From Cloeon dipterum (lineage: Eukaryota; Arthropoda; Insecta; Ephemeroptera; Baetidae): a stretch of DNA of 64,000 nt. Position 1 is the first letter of the stretch. Each line of letters opens with the position of its first letter. The position numbers and the translations under genes are program-made. Positions 26,907-38,300 of the stretch are shown here, one piece after another. Below the pieces are notes generated by a model that had not been told where the DNA came from, did no database searches, and worked only from the letters and a program-made list of their open reading frames with translations. The DNA lies in assembly GCF_949628265.1 (NCBI RefSeq), contig NC_088787.1, forward strand, positions 14,002,501-14,066,500, written 5' to 3'.

Positions 26907-28462
26907 TTTCCTATAAGTTTATTAATAATAAATTTCTTAGTTATGTTGGCTTTGTTAAAAAAAAATGTAAAAATACTTTTTGCTTTTATTTTTCTAGCGA
27001 TCGGTTTGTACAAACTATGGGAAAATATTGAAATTTCAATTAATCCAAGTTATTCCTATTTTTGGCAGACAGTTATACCAGTTGGATAATTGTCTTAATT
27101 GCCAAAGTTGTATTGCAAAGGTTTGGGCAACTTGGTGCATTCATTAATGGTTTATTTTCTAGACAGTATTTAAAATTTAGAATCGCTTTTGGCAACACAG
27201 GCACTGCTTATCGTCACTATGCAGCAGGAAAGAAGTTATATGGGATTAAATTCATCAAAATCAAACCAAAAAACAATAGATATTTACAAATTCGTGCCAA
27301 ATTCCGACCATTTAATGGTAAAAATTAACTTTTTTGCAAGAATTTTGAATTTTCTAATCAAAACGAGCAAGAGAATCCATTTGGGACGACAAATTGCTGG
27401 CATAAAATTGATTTTAAAAGTATTTGAAATATCTTTACCGTGATTTGATGTAACACACATTATTTGCAATTCTGGATTTCAGTGTGCGTCGAGAGTTCGC
27501 TTTTTGAGCAGAGCAGTACGCAATGAGTAAACCCTCAAAATTTCCAATAAACCGAGTCGACGCGGCGGGTCGTGTATGTGCTGCATAATTATCAGCTCAG
27601 GCTAATTAAGCAGAACGTTGGCGCAAGAGCTCTTTGAGGCGAGGACTGCCGATAAAAAGATAATGAGGAACACATTCACAGAGGGAACGCGCCGGGTGAG
27701 AGAGAGCAAGTGAGATGCCTCGACTGCCGCCGCCGCTGCGTTGCGATGCGAGTGTGTGTGTGTATATGTAATATGAAAACTGCAAAAAGGGGTGGGTGGG
27801 TTCGATCAATATTTGGACAGCAAATGAGTTTACTTTTCATAATTGCCTCTTTATAAAACACAAGTTCGTTAGAAAGGCTCAATTATCAGGCACATATTTT
27901 GATTGATGTTGACTCAACGCCAATATTGAAGCTGCCGTTGCTGCTACCGTCGACGAACAGGCAGGCAGGCAGGCAGCATCGAGTCTCCGGCTGGCTAGAT
28001 GGATGGGTGAGAGCGGAGAGAACGCAGGGATGAATGCCTGCGCCTGATGCATGCAACCCGCCGTGCAATCGTTCACTGGCCCGTAAACAATGCATCAGTC
28101 GCGCGGTGCAAAAATTTTGTTTTCCGATTCATTCTACACACACGACTATGCGGCGCGGTCATTAATTATTTCACTAATTAATCAAATAATCAGACCGCGA
28201 GTTTGTTGTGTGGCTGCAGGTGAAGCAAATAAAGCATTGAATGGTTGCGGCGTGCAGGTGCTTGCCAACAAAGCTTCAACCCTCGTCTATTTTGTACCAA
28301 CTTTTGCAGCATTGGTCAGATTTTTACTTGAATTTTTGATTATGTTTAAAATAGATTACAAAGGAGAGTATAAAACGTAAATTTACTCTTTGATTTGAAT
28401 AAGTACACAACACGTAGTTCAATTAATCACCAATTGGATAAGCCCTTTAGTGTTCGAAGCCG

Positions 28463-28477
28463 CCAACAGATGGCGCC
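28463..28477 (+). promoter_or_regulatory. CTCF-like insulator motif
   Basis: The 15 bases CCAACAGATGGCGCC match the animal CTCF core consensus CCASYAGRKGGCRSY at 14 of 15 positions. The surrounding AT-rich spacer has no gene. AGATGGCGC cores also occur on the minus strand at 20756-20764 and 29060-29068. The motif match is direct; binding is inference. Confidence 0.4.
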
Positions 28478-29701
28478 GCCGTAGACTTTTGATTTTAGAG
28501 CACTCAATCCAGCTGTTGTGTATTCTTCTTCTATTGTATTATTTCTTCTGGTGAATGGCTAGACTAATTTTTGTATGTACTATATTTAGTTCTATTAATG
28601 TCAAAAAAAATTATATTAAAAATTAGCATCTTTGTTTTTTCAGTAATCTTTTTTAATTTGTATTAAATTTAATTATTATTTATTATTTTTTTCAAATATC
28701 TTTTATTTTTTCATTATGTTTGAAAACTATTACTTGAAATACTTGTTTGCAAAACACCAAAAAATTGCATAAATATATTGCCCTTTGCAATCGTTTGCAA
28801 ATCAGACAGTTATATTCCATAGCAATAGTTCTATCATTCGTTACATTCTTGATTCCTGTTCCTAGTTTTAATCAATTAGAGTGTTCTAAAAACTTAAATA
28901 TCAAGGACAATATTCATAGCCTAAATTAATTATTAAATCTATAGGAACTGAGCTTGGCAGATCTATATGAGATAAAATTGCGTGTGCACCTGCTGTCAAG
29001 CGGAGGGAGCGAAATGACAGCACTTGGTGCAAATCACGCTCGCGGACAAGGATCAGCTTGCGCCATCTGGCGAAGGAGGAGAACTGGCGTGAATAATCGA
29101 ACACGGTCAGACGCAGGACGTGTCGCGATATTAAATTTCTGCCTAATTGACTTTGACTGGGCAAATCGTTTGGCCGCTGCTGGCTAGCTAGACCTGTGAT
29201 TCGACCAAATGCACCGCACATGCCGGGATATTATTTTGGTCCGACTGATATTAAACTCGGCATTGTCACTATTATATCCTCATTGGGGGCCAGCAGCTTG
29301 CGAAGCCCTTCCCCGAGCTCTTGTAACAAAGTGTTGCTCGCTCGCGTCGTGGGTGGAGGGAAAATAATATCACGTATAAAGAGAGCAGCGGCATTTCCAA
29401 ATGTCACAGCGGAACAATCAAAGTGGAAAGGAAGAAAATTCGACGCGCGAGTAAGCAGAGCGTAAAGCGGAGGTGCTTAGGGAGCAAACTGCCTGTTTAA
29501 TCGCCTGATAAATGCGCCTGCAGCGGCCGAAGTGAACGTTTTATACCTTCGTTAAATGCCACCTGCAACAAGGCGGCTTACTTAAAGGTTGGATTAAAAA
29601 CATTCAATTATAATTTACTTTTTGATAACTCAGGAAAAATTTGCGGCCTGTACGACCCAATAGTTTTTGTCATCTTAATGTTAGAGATAATTTTTAGAGC
29701 G

Positions 29702-29728
29702 GAAATCATCAATAAAATTGATGATTTC
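29702..29728. repeat. 12-bp perfect hairpin
   Basis: A perfect 12-bp inverted repeat with a three-A loop: GAAATCATCAAT pairs with ATTGATGATTTC. The context is AT-rich non-coding DNA, with no poly-U run that would suggest a Pol III terminator immediately after it. Confidence 0.5.
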
Positions 29729-31459
29729 ATAAAAATGTGAGTTGTTAATACAAAATTGTATTTCAATTTGTTCACTCTGGGCTCTGCTTGTCTGCTTGCA
29801 ATAGTGAATACGTAAAATCTAAAAAATTAGCAGGTGAAAATAAACTATATTTTTAAAACGTGTATATTTGAATATTTCCAAGTGTTAATTGCGCGGCAAG
29901 AGCCAATATGCATTTACTGTCCTAAGTTATAATTAATTGAATTGTAATGACGACTATTTGTAATTGACTATAATAAGATTGGAAATACATATGCCGTAAA
30001 AATAGGTAATGTTTGTGAATAAGGGAGAGTACAGATAAGGGAGGTACTCAATTTTTAAACCAAAAATGGAATTAAATAAAACGGACAAAACGCGTGAGTG
30101 ACACAAAGGCTAAACCTAACCGAGGACGTCCACCTTCAATGAGAATTAATTTTAAAATTTGGACAATAAATGCAGATTGGCTCTGCCGCGCTATTTACAC
30201 AGGTGATAATAGTATACTTTTTTTTAAATTAAAATCTTTAAATTAAGTTAATGTGTTTATCAAAGCAAGAAAATCAATTTATAGGCACCAAATTAAATCC
30301 CAATGGTAGAACAATTTATAACTTTTTTGGAGCTGCAAATTTGAAAATATGCAGTGATGTGATAAATGATGCGGTAATGTTTTTTTTAATCTGCAGATTC
30401 TTTAAATGAAAATTTCAGTTCATGAATCTTTGTTGATTTGAGCCGAAGTTTTGTAAGACGTTCCTCTCTGTCACGTGACGTGGAAAATCAGAACGCAAAT
30501 TTCAGCTGCGTGCGTGCTCAAATTGCAGTCAAGAACATCTTACATGCTATGTATGCGATGATATTATTCAAGCGGAGCTCCTCAGGAGTGAAATGGGCAC
30601 CGGCTCCGTTTCTCTGAACGTCTGGGGGCGCAGCGAGAGACGAGTGTGTGTGCTGAGCAGTCGTATCAGCTGAATTACAATAACTACACATTTACACTCG
30701 CTTGTACGAGCTGGCAGGTATGTTTGAACACCGGCTGCAATAACACACGAAGAGTTATAAACATTAAATTTAACCTTATTACCCCGGCAAGACTGCATAA
30801 ACGTTATTATTTTACACGCGCGGAGGGTGTGTGCGGTTCTCTCGCGTGCACGGCTGGCTCTTTCTTGTTAACGACTCGCTGCTGCATGTAAATAAAATTT
30901 ACCAAGTTATGCGAGAGAGCAAATCTTTGATTCACCCGGCAGATATGGTTGCATTAATGAAACGCGAGGAGCTCGTCTTGCGAAAATTCCCGCGTGCTGC
31001 AAAGAGCGGAGAGGAATAAACGCCTCTCCGTTTTATTGCTGTTTGTTTCTCGTGGCGCACAAAATCCGAATCTAATTTGCATAAATTAAGCGTTTTCTTT
31101 AATTGCTTTTGGAAAAGACCCTTCCGGGCATTTTGTCGTCGCTAATTTGGTAACAAATCTTTTACACTCGCGCTTTTCCCAGCGCGCGTGTGCTTTTCAT
31201 TTGGCAAGCGAGGTGAAACGCGAAGAAGAGAGTCCATGATTCTTTTTGACTCCTGCGGGACTGGAAAAGTTCACCGAGTATAACTGTGAAAGAGAGCTGA
31301 GCGGTCGCGCCCCATCTGCATCGCTCTTAGGAATGCATTAATTATGAAACCCGAGAGCTGCACTTTGGGGGATGAGTTCGTTCTTGTGACCTTTCCTTTT
31401 CTTGTGACATTTTACGACTTAAATCTGACTCTGTTGCTACTCTCTCATTACTATTATAT

Positions 31460-31845
31460 ATTTATTTATTGAACCCTATCAGCGTACGACTTAATTACAA
31501 TTTCTGTGCCTTATAACAGGCAGCTTGGGATAAGGTTTTTTGATATTGTAGAGTAAATGAAACATACTGACTGTAAGCGGAGAATCACAATAGATATAAT
31601 ACATTAAAAAATTTTGTAACTTCAAGAAGAAAACATTTTTATGAACAGACGAGGAAATGACAGCCGCACGAAAGGAATATCTTGTTAACATAGCCCTATA
31701 TCTTTACAATTTGTATTAGTCACCGATCAAATTTACAATTAGACAAAGTAGAGGGGCTTCATAATTTTGGGGTCAAAGGATTGTAGTTTTATAGTCACAT
31801 TATTTAAAAACTTTTAGTACTCTCTCATAGCATTGCAATTTTAAA
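31460..31845 (-). mobile_element. Degenerate 3' end of a non-LTR retrotransposon (copy B)
   Basis: The minus strand carries a decayed version of the C-terminal region seen at 46519-46965. It keeps MLTRYSF, YIYCDS, MFHLLYN and KKP in the same order. The nucleotide similarity extends upstream of the open frame to about 31845 and downstream to a CGTACGCTGATAGGG tail and CAATAAATAAA end. It is 5'-truncated, with stops and shifts in what remains. Confidence 0.65.
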
Positions 31846-32868
31846 TTAAAATAATTCAAACAGCGCCGTATTTTCTTTGATATTTGAATCGGCAGCCAAC
31901 AAAAAGTTCCCTATTTTTTCCCAGTCTATTTTAATAAAATATAGTAGTGCAATTTTATTATATAACAAAGAGAGTATGTTAAGCTGAGATTTATTTTGCA
32001 GTTATATTATACCAACTAAATAGCTCTATTATTCAAGCAGGAAGCAGGCAGCATATTTTTGTAATTTAAATTATTCTCACTCGACGACGCCGTGTAAACA
32101 AAAGCACACAGCTTCTATTCGTATGTATAATTTCCAGGCACATCTCTCGCGATTCCGTCGCTCTTTATTCCCTCTCCTTGCTCGGCAAGAAAATCTTTTT
32201 GGAATAAATTACCGAGTTGAAACAAGTTTTCCATAAAGTCGGTAGCTTAAACTGCCGGCGCTGTTTTGTATGTGTGTGTGAGAGAGCGAGTGTATATTTA
32301 AGAAGGGGGTGGCACCGTTTAAGCGGCACGCTGTGTACTTTTGGAGTTAAGCAGAGACACAGGCAGGATGCTGGATTGCGCGCAGATGGTGCCTCCATGA
32401 ACAGCAATGCAAAACTTTGCTTCGCAGCGAAAACATTCGAGTTAAAAAGTTGGGTTTCAATGCTGATAAGAAGCTGCTATGCAAATGACTTCTTAAAACA
32501 CTGCCTCGCTCGCTCGCTCGCTCGCTCTTATTATTGCCGCGTCGCATCTATTAGCGACGGCTGGCGCGCATTAAAATAATGCCACTTGATGGAAAACATT
32601 ACGCCGGCGGAGAAAACGGGGGTGGCAGCCGCATTTAAGGAGACACCTGATGTTCCTGATGGCCACTGCATTCTTTTGCAGGCACTGATAAAGGAAAATA
32701 AAGAAAAAGACGGATTGACTCTCAGATGCGTCCGCGCTATCTTTGTTTGTACATGGAATTCAACGTCGAGATAATACCAAACTGGATCACACGCACACCT
32801 AAAACTCGTGCAGATATTGCCGGCGATAACGCATCAGTGCAACAGTTTTGTCGCTGCCCTCTCTAAAC
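31846..32868. other. Region upstream of the Ser-rich gene
   Basis: GC-richer sequence from 32040 onward precedes the coding region at 32869. It contains (CTCG)n at 32505-32526 and a TATATTTAAG element near 32291-32300 that could act as a TATA box. An arthropod-type initiator TCAGTG lies at 32833-32838, about 35 bp before the ATG, with a TAAAAC element roughly 30 bp upstream of it. Which one marks the real transcription start cannot be decided from sequence. Confidence 0.4.
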
Positions 32869-33570
32869 ATGGACCTCCGCCATCCTGAACAAGGGAAGGC
32901 GCCTGTTGGTGCTGCAAAGATTGGCAAACCGAGGCGTAACTCGAGCAGCAGCAGTAGCAGCGATGAAGAGGCAAAGCCTAAGGTGACGGCAGCCACTCAA
33001 CAAGTGCAACTGAGCGAAGCTTTCCAAAACCTGAGTACCAAGCAAGGCAGCAAAGTGTCAAGCAACAGCTTTTCCTCGTCGTCTTTCTCCAACCAAGAAT
33101 TCAAAAGTTTCTCTTCGTCCGGAAGCTCGCAGTTCGTCGGAAAGAAAGTCGAGTCCAGCTACCAAAGGAGCAGCAAGTCGGGGGTGCAGGTGACCCAGAG
33201 GGTTGTCTCCACCAGCTCCAGCAGTTCCAGCAAGTCCTCCAGCGCGACTAGAGAAGAGCTCTTTGTCGCTAGCAGTGGTGGTCAACACCACGAAGTTTTG
33301 AAAATCGAGAACTGGTGTGGCACGAAAACTGCGAAAACTCCAGAGCAGATCAGGAAGCAAAATGAGGTTGCGGTAGAGAAAATCGTGAAACAGGAGAGTT
33401 CCAAGAAAGATGCTCCCGAGGAGAAGAAGAAAATCAAGAAAACAGAAAAGCTTGGAGAACAGGTCGGATCGTTGGTGGGAAAAATCAAGACTAAGCTGAA
33501 AAAACCTGGATCTCGGAGCAGCAGCAGCAGCAGCAGCAGCAGCTCGTCAGACAGCGAAGAGGAAAAATAG
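32869..33570 (+). CDS. Ser/Lys-rich low-complexity protein with poly-Ser acidic tail
   Basis: A single uninterrupted frame of 233 codons plus TAG. I chose the ATG at 32869 (ACATGG context). The frame stays open upstream only from a TTG. I do not recognise a family. What can be seen: no signal peptide or membrane segment; an N-terminal basic stretch (GKPRRN) followed by SSSSSSSDEE; a Ser-rich central region (residues about 60-130); one Cys (IENWCG, near residue 155); a Lys/Glu-rich charged segment that may be helical (about 165-200); a basic patch (KIKTKLKK); and a C-terminal run of 11 Ser followed by DSEEEK. The Ser tracts before acidic residues are CK2-like phosphorylation sites. The C-terminal tail style is shared with the gene 1.2 kb downstream, suggesting related or co-used proteins. 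It is probably intracellular. Function unknown. Confidence 0.7.
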   Translation: MDLRHPEQGKAPVGAAKIGKPRRNSSSSSSSDEEAKPKVTAATQQVQLSEAFQNLSTKQGSKVSSNSFSSSSFSNQEFKSFSSSGSSQFVGKKVESSYQRSSKSGVQVTQRVVSTSSSSSSKSSSATREELFVASSGGQHHEVLKIENWCGTKTAKTPEQIRKQNEVAVEKIVKQESSKKDAPEEKKKIKKTEKLGEQVGSLVGKIKTKLKKPGSRSSSSSSSSSSSDSEEEK

Positions 33571-33687
33571 TTGTCATTCACTGAAAAGAAATGGAAGAAA
33601 ATTCCAGAAGTGAAAAAGTCAAAGTATTTTTGTTGTTCAAAGTACGACACTGTGAAAACTATTAAGTTTCCTCATTGTATAATTTGA

Positions 33688-33693
33688 AATAAA
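33688..33693 (+). terminator. Poly(A) signal of the Ser-rich gene
   Basis: A canonical AATAAA hexamer lies 118 bp after the stop codon. It fits a short 3' UTR for the coding region at 32869-33570. Confidence 0.6.
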
Positions 33694-34752
33694 AATATTT
33701 GTTAATTTTATACCCGTTATTCTATTAATTATTCTCACGCACCTCTATTAAAAAGTGTCGAGCAATTTTTAAAATATGATATTAATAGGTATACCATGGT
33801 AACAGACTAGCTGGTATGCAGTTGTATTGACAAACCCCTTTTGTTACATTTGATATGAAAAACGTAATTTGGCTAACATTAAACCACGTAAAATGATGGA
33901 AAACGTCATCTTAGTAAAATATCACAAAATAATGTGTATTTTACTTAGCTGCGTACAAATATGATTTTTTTGATAAGGTTTGTTAAAGGAAAAAACATTA
34001 TAGAGCTATGATTTCTCAAATTAATTTGGAGTATTTGTTTAGTATGTTTGGTAATAATAAATGGAAATCAAAGGTTAATAGACATTTTTTGAATAACAAT
34101 CAAATCAGAGTGACAGGTTCTAATCTTATTCAGTCTGACACTTGATGAAGAGTCAAAGACGTACTGCAGGCGCTCCCTTTGTCCGGCGCTTTCCGCTACC
34201 GCGGTGGCGGCTAGTACCAAAAATTCTCATGGTGATCTGACTGATTTCATATTTTTTCGTCTTTATTATTTTCTAAGTCAATGCCTTTAAAGTTTACTAC
34301 ATTTTCGCTCAGTTCCGAATAAAAATTATCTACAGAAAATTATTTTCCTTTGTAATTTTGTTAGTTATCTATAAGTTGGGTAATATTTAGTCAGAGAAGA
34401 GGTGAAAAATAATTTTAAACAAATGCCACTATTTCAATCAAGCATAAAAAAACAAAAAATATTTTCAGCGTCCCCCACTACCCATTCTGAGGAAACTAGT
34501 GCGCAATACGACCGTCGTCGATAAGTCGAGTGCACACGTCACTGCCCGTGTGTATGACTCGCCCAGCACCTTGGCGTCATTCTCACCGTTATCGCCTATT
34601 GTGCCCGCAGCTAAAAACCTCCAGCGGCGAGCGGCTTAGTGTAAGTCCGGCAGCGCGATAACGCCGCACAGCAACGCCTTTCCCTGTGTCGTGTCGGGCA
34701 GCAAAATAACAAAAAGTCGCAATTCCTATTTAAGGCCACTTCGATTTCCGCG
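33694..34752. other. Spacer and likely 5' region of the His-Gly gene
   Basis: Bases 33700-34480 are AT-rich with nothing recognisable. Bases 34480-34752 are GC-richer. They contain a TAAAAAC element near 34612, a strong donor-like GTAAGT at 34641 and an acceptor-like GGGCAG ending at 34701. These are consistent with a 61-bp intron in the 5' UTR, but a transcript is needed to tell. Confidence 0.35.
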
Positions 34753-35304
34753 ATGAGCAACCTCAGACCAGACGGAGTTCCGCACTACGTCCCTGGACAC
34801 GTGCCAATGCAGCCAGCAGGTGTGCCGTTCCCGCCTGCCCATGTGCCGATGCCGTCCGCACCCCAAGCCGGGTACATGCCCCAACCTGGATATCCGATCG
34901 GAGCTCCTTACCAACCTGGACATGTCGCAGGTATGAACGCCGGGTTTGTCGGCCAACAAGGAGCATTTGTCCCCACTCAAACGCACGGATTTCAACCCGG
35001 ATATCCTCATGGGAGTGGACAGCAGCATGGATTCGTCCAGGGCGCGGTTGCAGGGACGGCGGTTGGCGCAACGATCGGAGCAATTTGCACCCACTGCGGA
35101 GGCACCACCAAAACGTGCAAAAAGTTCAAGAAGGAGGTGAAGGAGTGGAAAAAGAAAAACAAGAAGCACGGCCATGGACACGGGCACGGACATGGGCACG
35201 GACATGGGCACGGACACGGCCACGGGCACGGACACGGCCACAAACACAAGCACGGACACAAGTCCTCGTCGTCCTCCAGCAGTTCCTCCAGTGATTCTGA
35301 TTAA
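34753..35304 (+). CDS. Pro-rich, His-Gly-repeat protein with poly-Ser acidic tail
   Basis: A single uninterrupted frame of 183 codons plus TAA, with ATG in CGCGATGAG context. No family recognised. Order of parts: a Pro/Gly/Met/His-rich N-terminal half (residues about 1-95) with VPxxVPxHVP-like and QPGYP/YQPG motifs; a small-residue AVAGTAVGATIGAI segment (about 100-112) resembling a Gly-zipper; a CTHC pair plus one more Cys (KTCKK); a Lys-rich stretch; about a dozen HG dipeptides (about 137-162) running into HKHKHGHK; then ten Ser and DSD. Codons in the HG run vary (CAC/CAT, GGA/GGC/GGG), so the amino-acid repeat, not just the DNA, looks maintained. His and Cys suggest metal binding. The N-terminal half resembles Pro/Gly/Tyr-rich low-complexity proteins. 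There is no signal peptide. Function unknown. Confidence 0.75.
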   Translation: MSNLRPDGVPHYVPGHVPMQPAGVPFPPAHVPMPSAPQAGYMPQPGYPIGAPYQPGHVAGMNAGFVGQQGAFVPTQTHGFQPGYPHGSGQQHGFVQGAVAGTAVGATIGAICTHCGGTTKTCKKFKKEVKEWKKKNKKHGHGHGHGHGHGHGHGHGHGHGHGHKHKHGHKSSSSSSSSSSDSD

Positions 35305-35360
35305 ACATAAGTAACATTAATAAGCGTATGGTTAAAATGTACATTGTTGTTACAAAAAGT

Positions 35361-35366
35361 ATTAAA
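35361..35366 (+). terminator. Possible poly(A) signal of the His-Gly gene
   Basis: ATTAAA, the common variant hexamer, lies about 57 bp after the stop codon. No AATAAA is nearer. Confidence 0.4.
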
Positions 35367-35369
35367 ATA

Positions 35370-38300
35370 TCAAATTTGTTATGAGCTTGGTGAGTTTTCA
35401 ATTTACTTTACCCTTGGATGAAAATGAAATTAGGGAAAGACTCAAGCTTAATTTTACGAGCTGCTTTTCTTACTTAATCTCCGTCACCAGATATCTATAA
35501 TTAAGGAAGTAAAACGCGGCGGGCGAAATCTCCGCCACGTTAAAGGAATCTTTATTTCCCCCGCCGCCAGATCAAGTGCAGCGTGTCGCTGAGAGCGAGG
35601 GTAATTATGGTAATTGAATTGATTAAAAAATCAAAAGCCGATTCAGATAAAAATTCAAGGGCGGATATGAGTGGTGAAGGACCTGGGTAATCGTCAATAA
35701 AGTGAAATGAAACGATCTTGGAATTAAAAAGAGATTAAAAGCGTTTTATCAAGTTGTTTGCCAGAAAACTTTGTTTGTTTTTAAACAAAAAAGCTGATAG
35801 CATGTTTATAAACTCAAAACATTTCAGTAAATATTGTTATAAGCGCATAAACAATTATTGCTAGGGCCAAGTGAAAAAATAAAATAAAAAAGCAGATGTA
35901 TATCAAAATAAGAATGTTCTCAAATATGTTTTAAAAAAAATCTGATCAGATGAGTAAGTAAATGTAGCGGCGGTACAGAAGGAATTTCTCACCTGCACTC
36001 TTTGAAGTCGGAGAAAAAAACCGGCGTCAAGCGCCAAAGCTTTGCGCGTCTGGTTGCAATATGTTTAATGACTCCGAATGGCGTTGTTAATATTTAAGAC
36101 GCGAGGGCGGGTAGCTACAAGGAATTAGCAGCGCAGCGTCGGCTCGTTTCGCGCACTCGGGGCCGCTCTTTGCGCCGCGCGCGGCGTGTGATGTGTTGCG
36201 AAGCACTGCATGGTGTTGCGTCATCCCCACGTTGTATTATTTTGATGTAATTGCGAGCACTTAGGTATATTACTGTTTACACGCAGTAATTTGAAGCACA
36301 TGAGGGATGTCAGAGCCAGCGAGAGAGAGAGAGAGACTCGGTGTCCTTACATTTAGTAGCACCTGCTATCATTACACTAATTGCTGCTGCCAGTTACGCC
36401 ATTTATTACTCGGTGACTTGGCGCGCCAGGCGAGCGCCTCGCTCTCTCGCATTGTGTTTGTCGGATGCTGTGCCGCCTCATCTCTTCCTCCCTCTCTCTC
36501 ACCGCGTATGCGGGCCGACCTGAACGCGCATTTCTCTTTGCCAAGAAAAATGAGCGTGTGTTTATGCCACTGCATGCGTGGTCCGTCTTGCTTAATTATT
36601 TAAGCGGCATCCTCTTTCACACTGCAGTGGGAATATTTAATAGCTCATTCCTGTGCGGTTTAATGCCTTTTGTGTCTCGCTTCCTAAATTATTGTTGCGA
36701 TTCACGGGAGGCAAGTACGAGTTTCTGGTAACCCGCAAAACACGTCTGGAAATGAGCGGTGCTCTGCAGTGAGAAGCCCATTTCATTCGAACATTAACTG
36801 GTAATTTAATCATCGTAAGCAGTTCAACTTAAAATATCAGAAATATAATTAACTATTTTGATATTATTATACAATGTCGTGACTTCATTTTCCAAAAAAG
36901 CCTGGTAGCTTGCAATTCATTTTTTAGAAATTTTAAAATATTTTATCTTTGTTCTTTGTCTTTTGTCAGTTCCTCGTGAATTTTTCAAAATGTATAAAAA
37001 ATTAGTAACATTAAAATAGTTTTCACTTCTCATAGCTTCATTACTTTAAAGTTTCGAGCCCACGGAACCAAATTCTCCTCAACTCTGAAATAATATTAAT
37101 CGCTAAAACCAATACTTCCAATCGATTCTGTGCTTCAAAAATTGCATAGTGTGTACCTCATTTTTGCATTAATTTAGTAAATTACCATCAAGAGAGCTGG
37201 AATTGTTGTAACGTTTAACTGCGGAACCGATCAGCGAGCTGTAAAATTGCCTCTCTGATGCCTAATTTAGATTTTTCTGCGCGCGACACGCTTGGCTAAA
37301 TTTCCATAACTCGCTCAAATATCGTGTTTGTATGAAAAATAATTGCTCTATTTTGAATGCAAACAACGGCGCGCTGATTAAATTTGCATGCATAACAACA
37401 ATAACAAATGATGTTTTATGTAAATATGTTGTTCTTCCAATAACAGAGAGCGAGCGCGCGGGGTCAATACTATTTCAAAATAAATAAATCACACTGGGAT
37501 CAGAAATTGTGTGCATGCAGTGCTTGCACGAACACATCAACCCCAGGCATGCATGTTTTGCTGCTCGACTTTCCCGTTGGTCATTTGGAATTTGTGGTAA
37601 TGTGTTTCGGGCATAGAGATGGGCAAAAAGTATAATCAGTCCTAAAAAAGGTAATAGAAAAGGGAGTTCTTTCTGGCACTCACAACGCATTTTACCCGCC
37701 CAGATATTTTTATGTGTTTTTATATTGAAGACTATGTTATGCAACAGAGAGAAAAATAAATGCTAAAAAGTCAAAACAAACTTTTCCCATCAACAACATC
37801 TTTTTAATTCGCGGCTAAAAAAAATATTTTTAAAAAGTTTAATGGCCTTCTTTGAATGTACTTCCCTCCATTCTCTCCTTTCTTGTTCATTAGTGCTGTT
37901 TAACACAATTCTGTAGAAATACGGAAAAATACACCAAGGAAGCTGCATTTAATTTCATCTTAATTATAGAGTGAATTAATTATTGATAGATAAGTTAGGG
38001 ATACAAAAAGTTGCGTTTTAACCAGCAATTAATAAGGATTATCCTGGAAAATCCTTGCTGCCAGTGCATGAACTCATCATCCCTTAGGATCCAGTTGAAG
38101 CCAAAATTGACCCAAGTAGCACCGTAAATTTGTTAGGTGCAAAGTTTAGCATGTGTCTCCAATGGTGCGTACTGTCTCCTTACTTGAAATATTATTTTAT
38201 TTCACAACAAAGAGAAAATCGAAATCTGCCAAATAGAAAATGTGGTCAAGCGCTGTAAATTTGGGAGAAAATTTGAATTTTTGTTTGGGTTATTGCAAAC

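Larger units (their letters stand above)
26756..31459. other. Non-coding stretch with GC islands
   Basis: No gene recognised. AT-rich DNA (26756-27480) is followed by GC-richer blocks at 27480-28360, 28950-29590 and 30440-31440, with AT-rich spacers. Contents include a (GGCA)n tract at 27958-27976, CTCF-like motifs at 28463-28477 and 29060-29068, and two small perfect hairpins (26883-26906, 29702-29728). Open frames such as 27062-27328 and 28090-28380 have no recognisable homology. Confidence 0.55.

Noticed and set aside
34726..35261. Long minus-strand frames opposite the His-Gly gene
   Set aside because: They are mirror products of the repetitive plus-strand code (Val/Pro/Met or Cys/Pro repeats) with no independent support.
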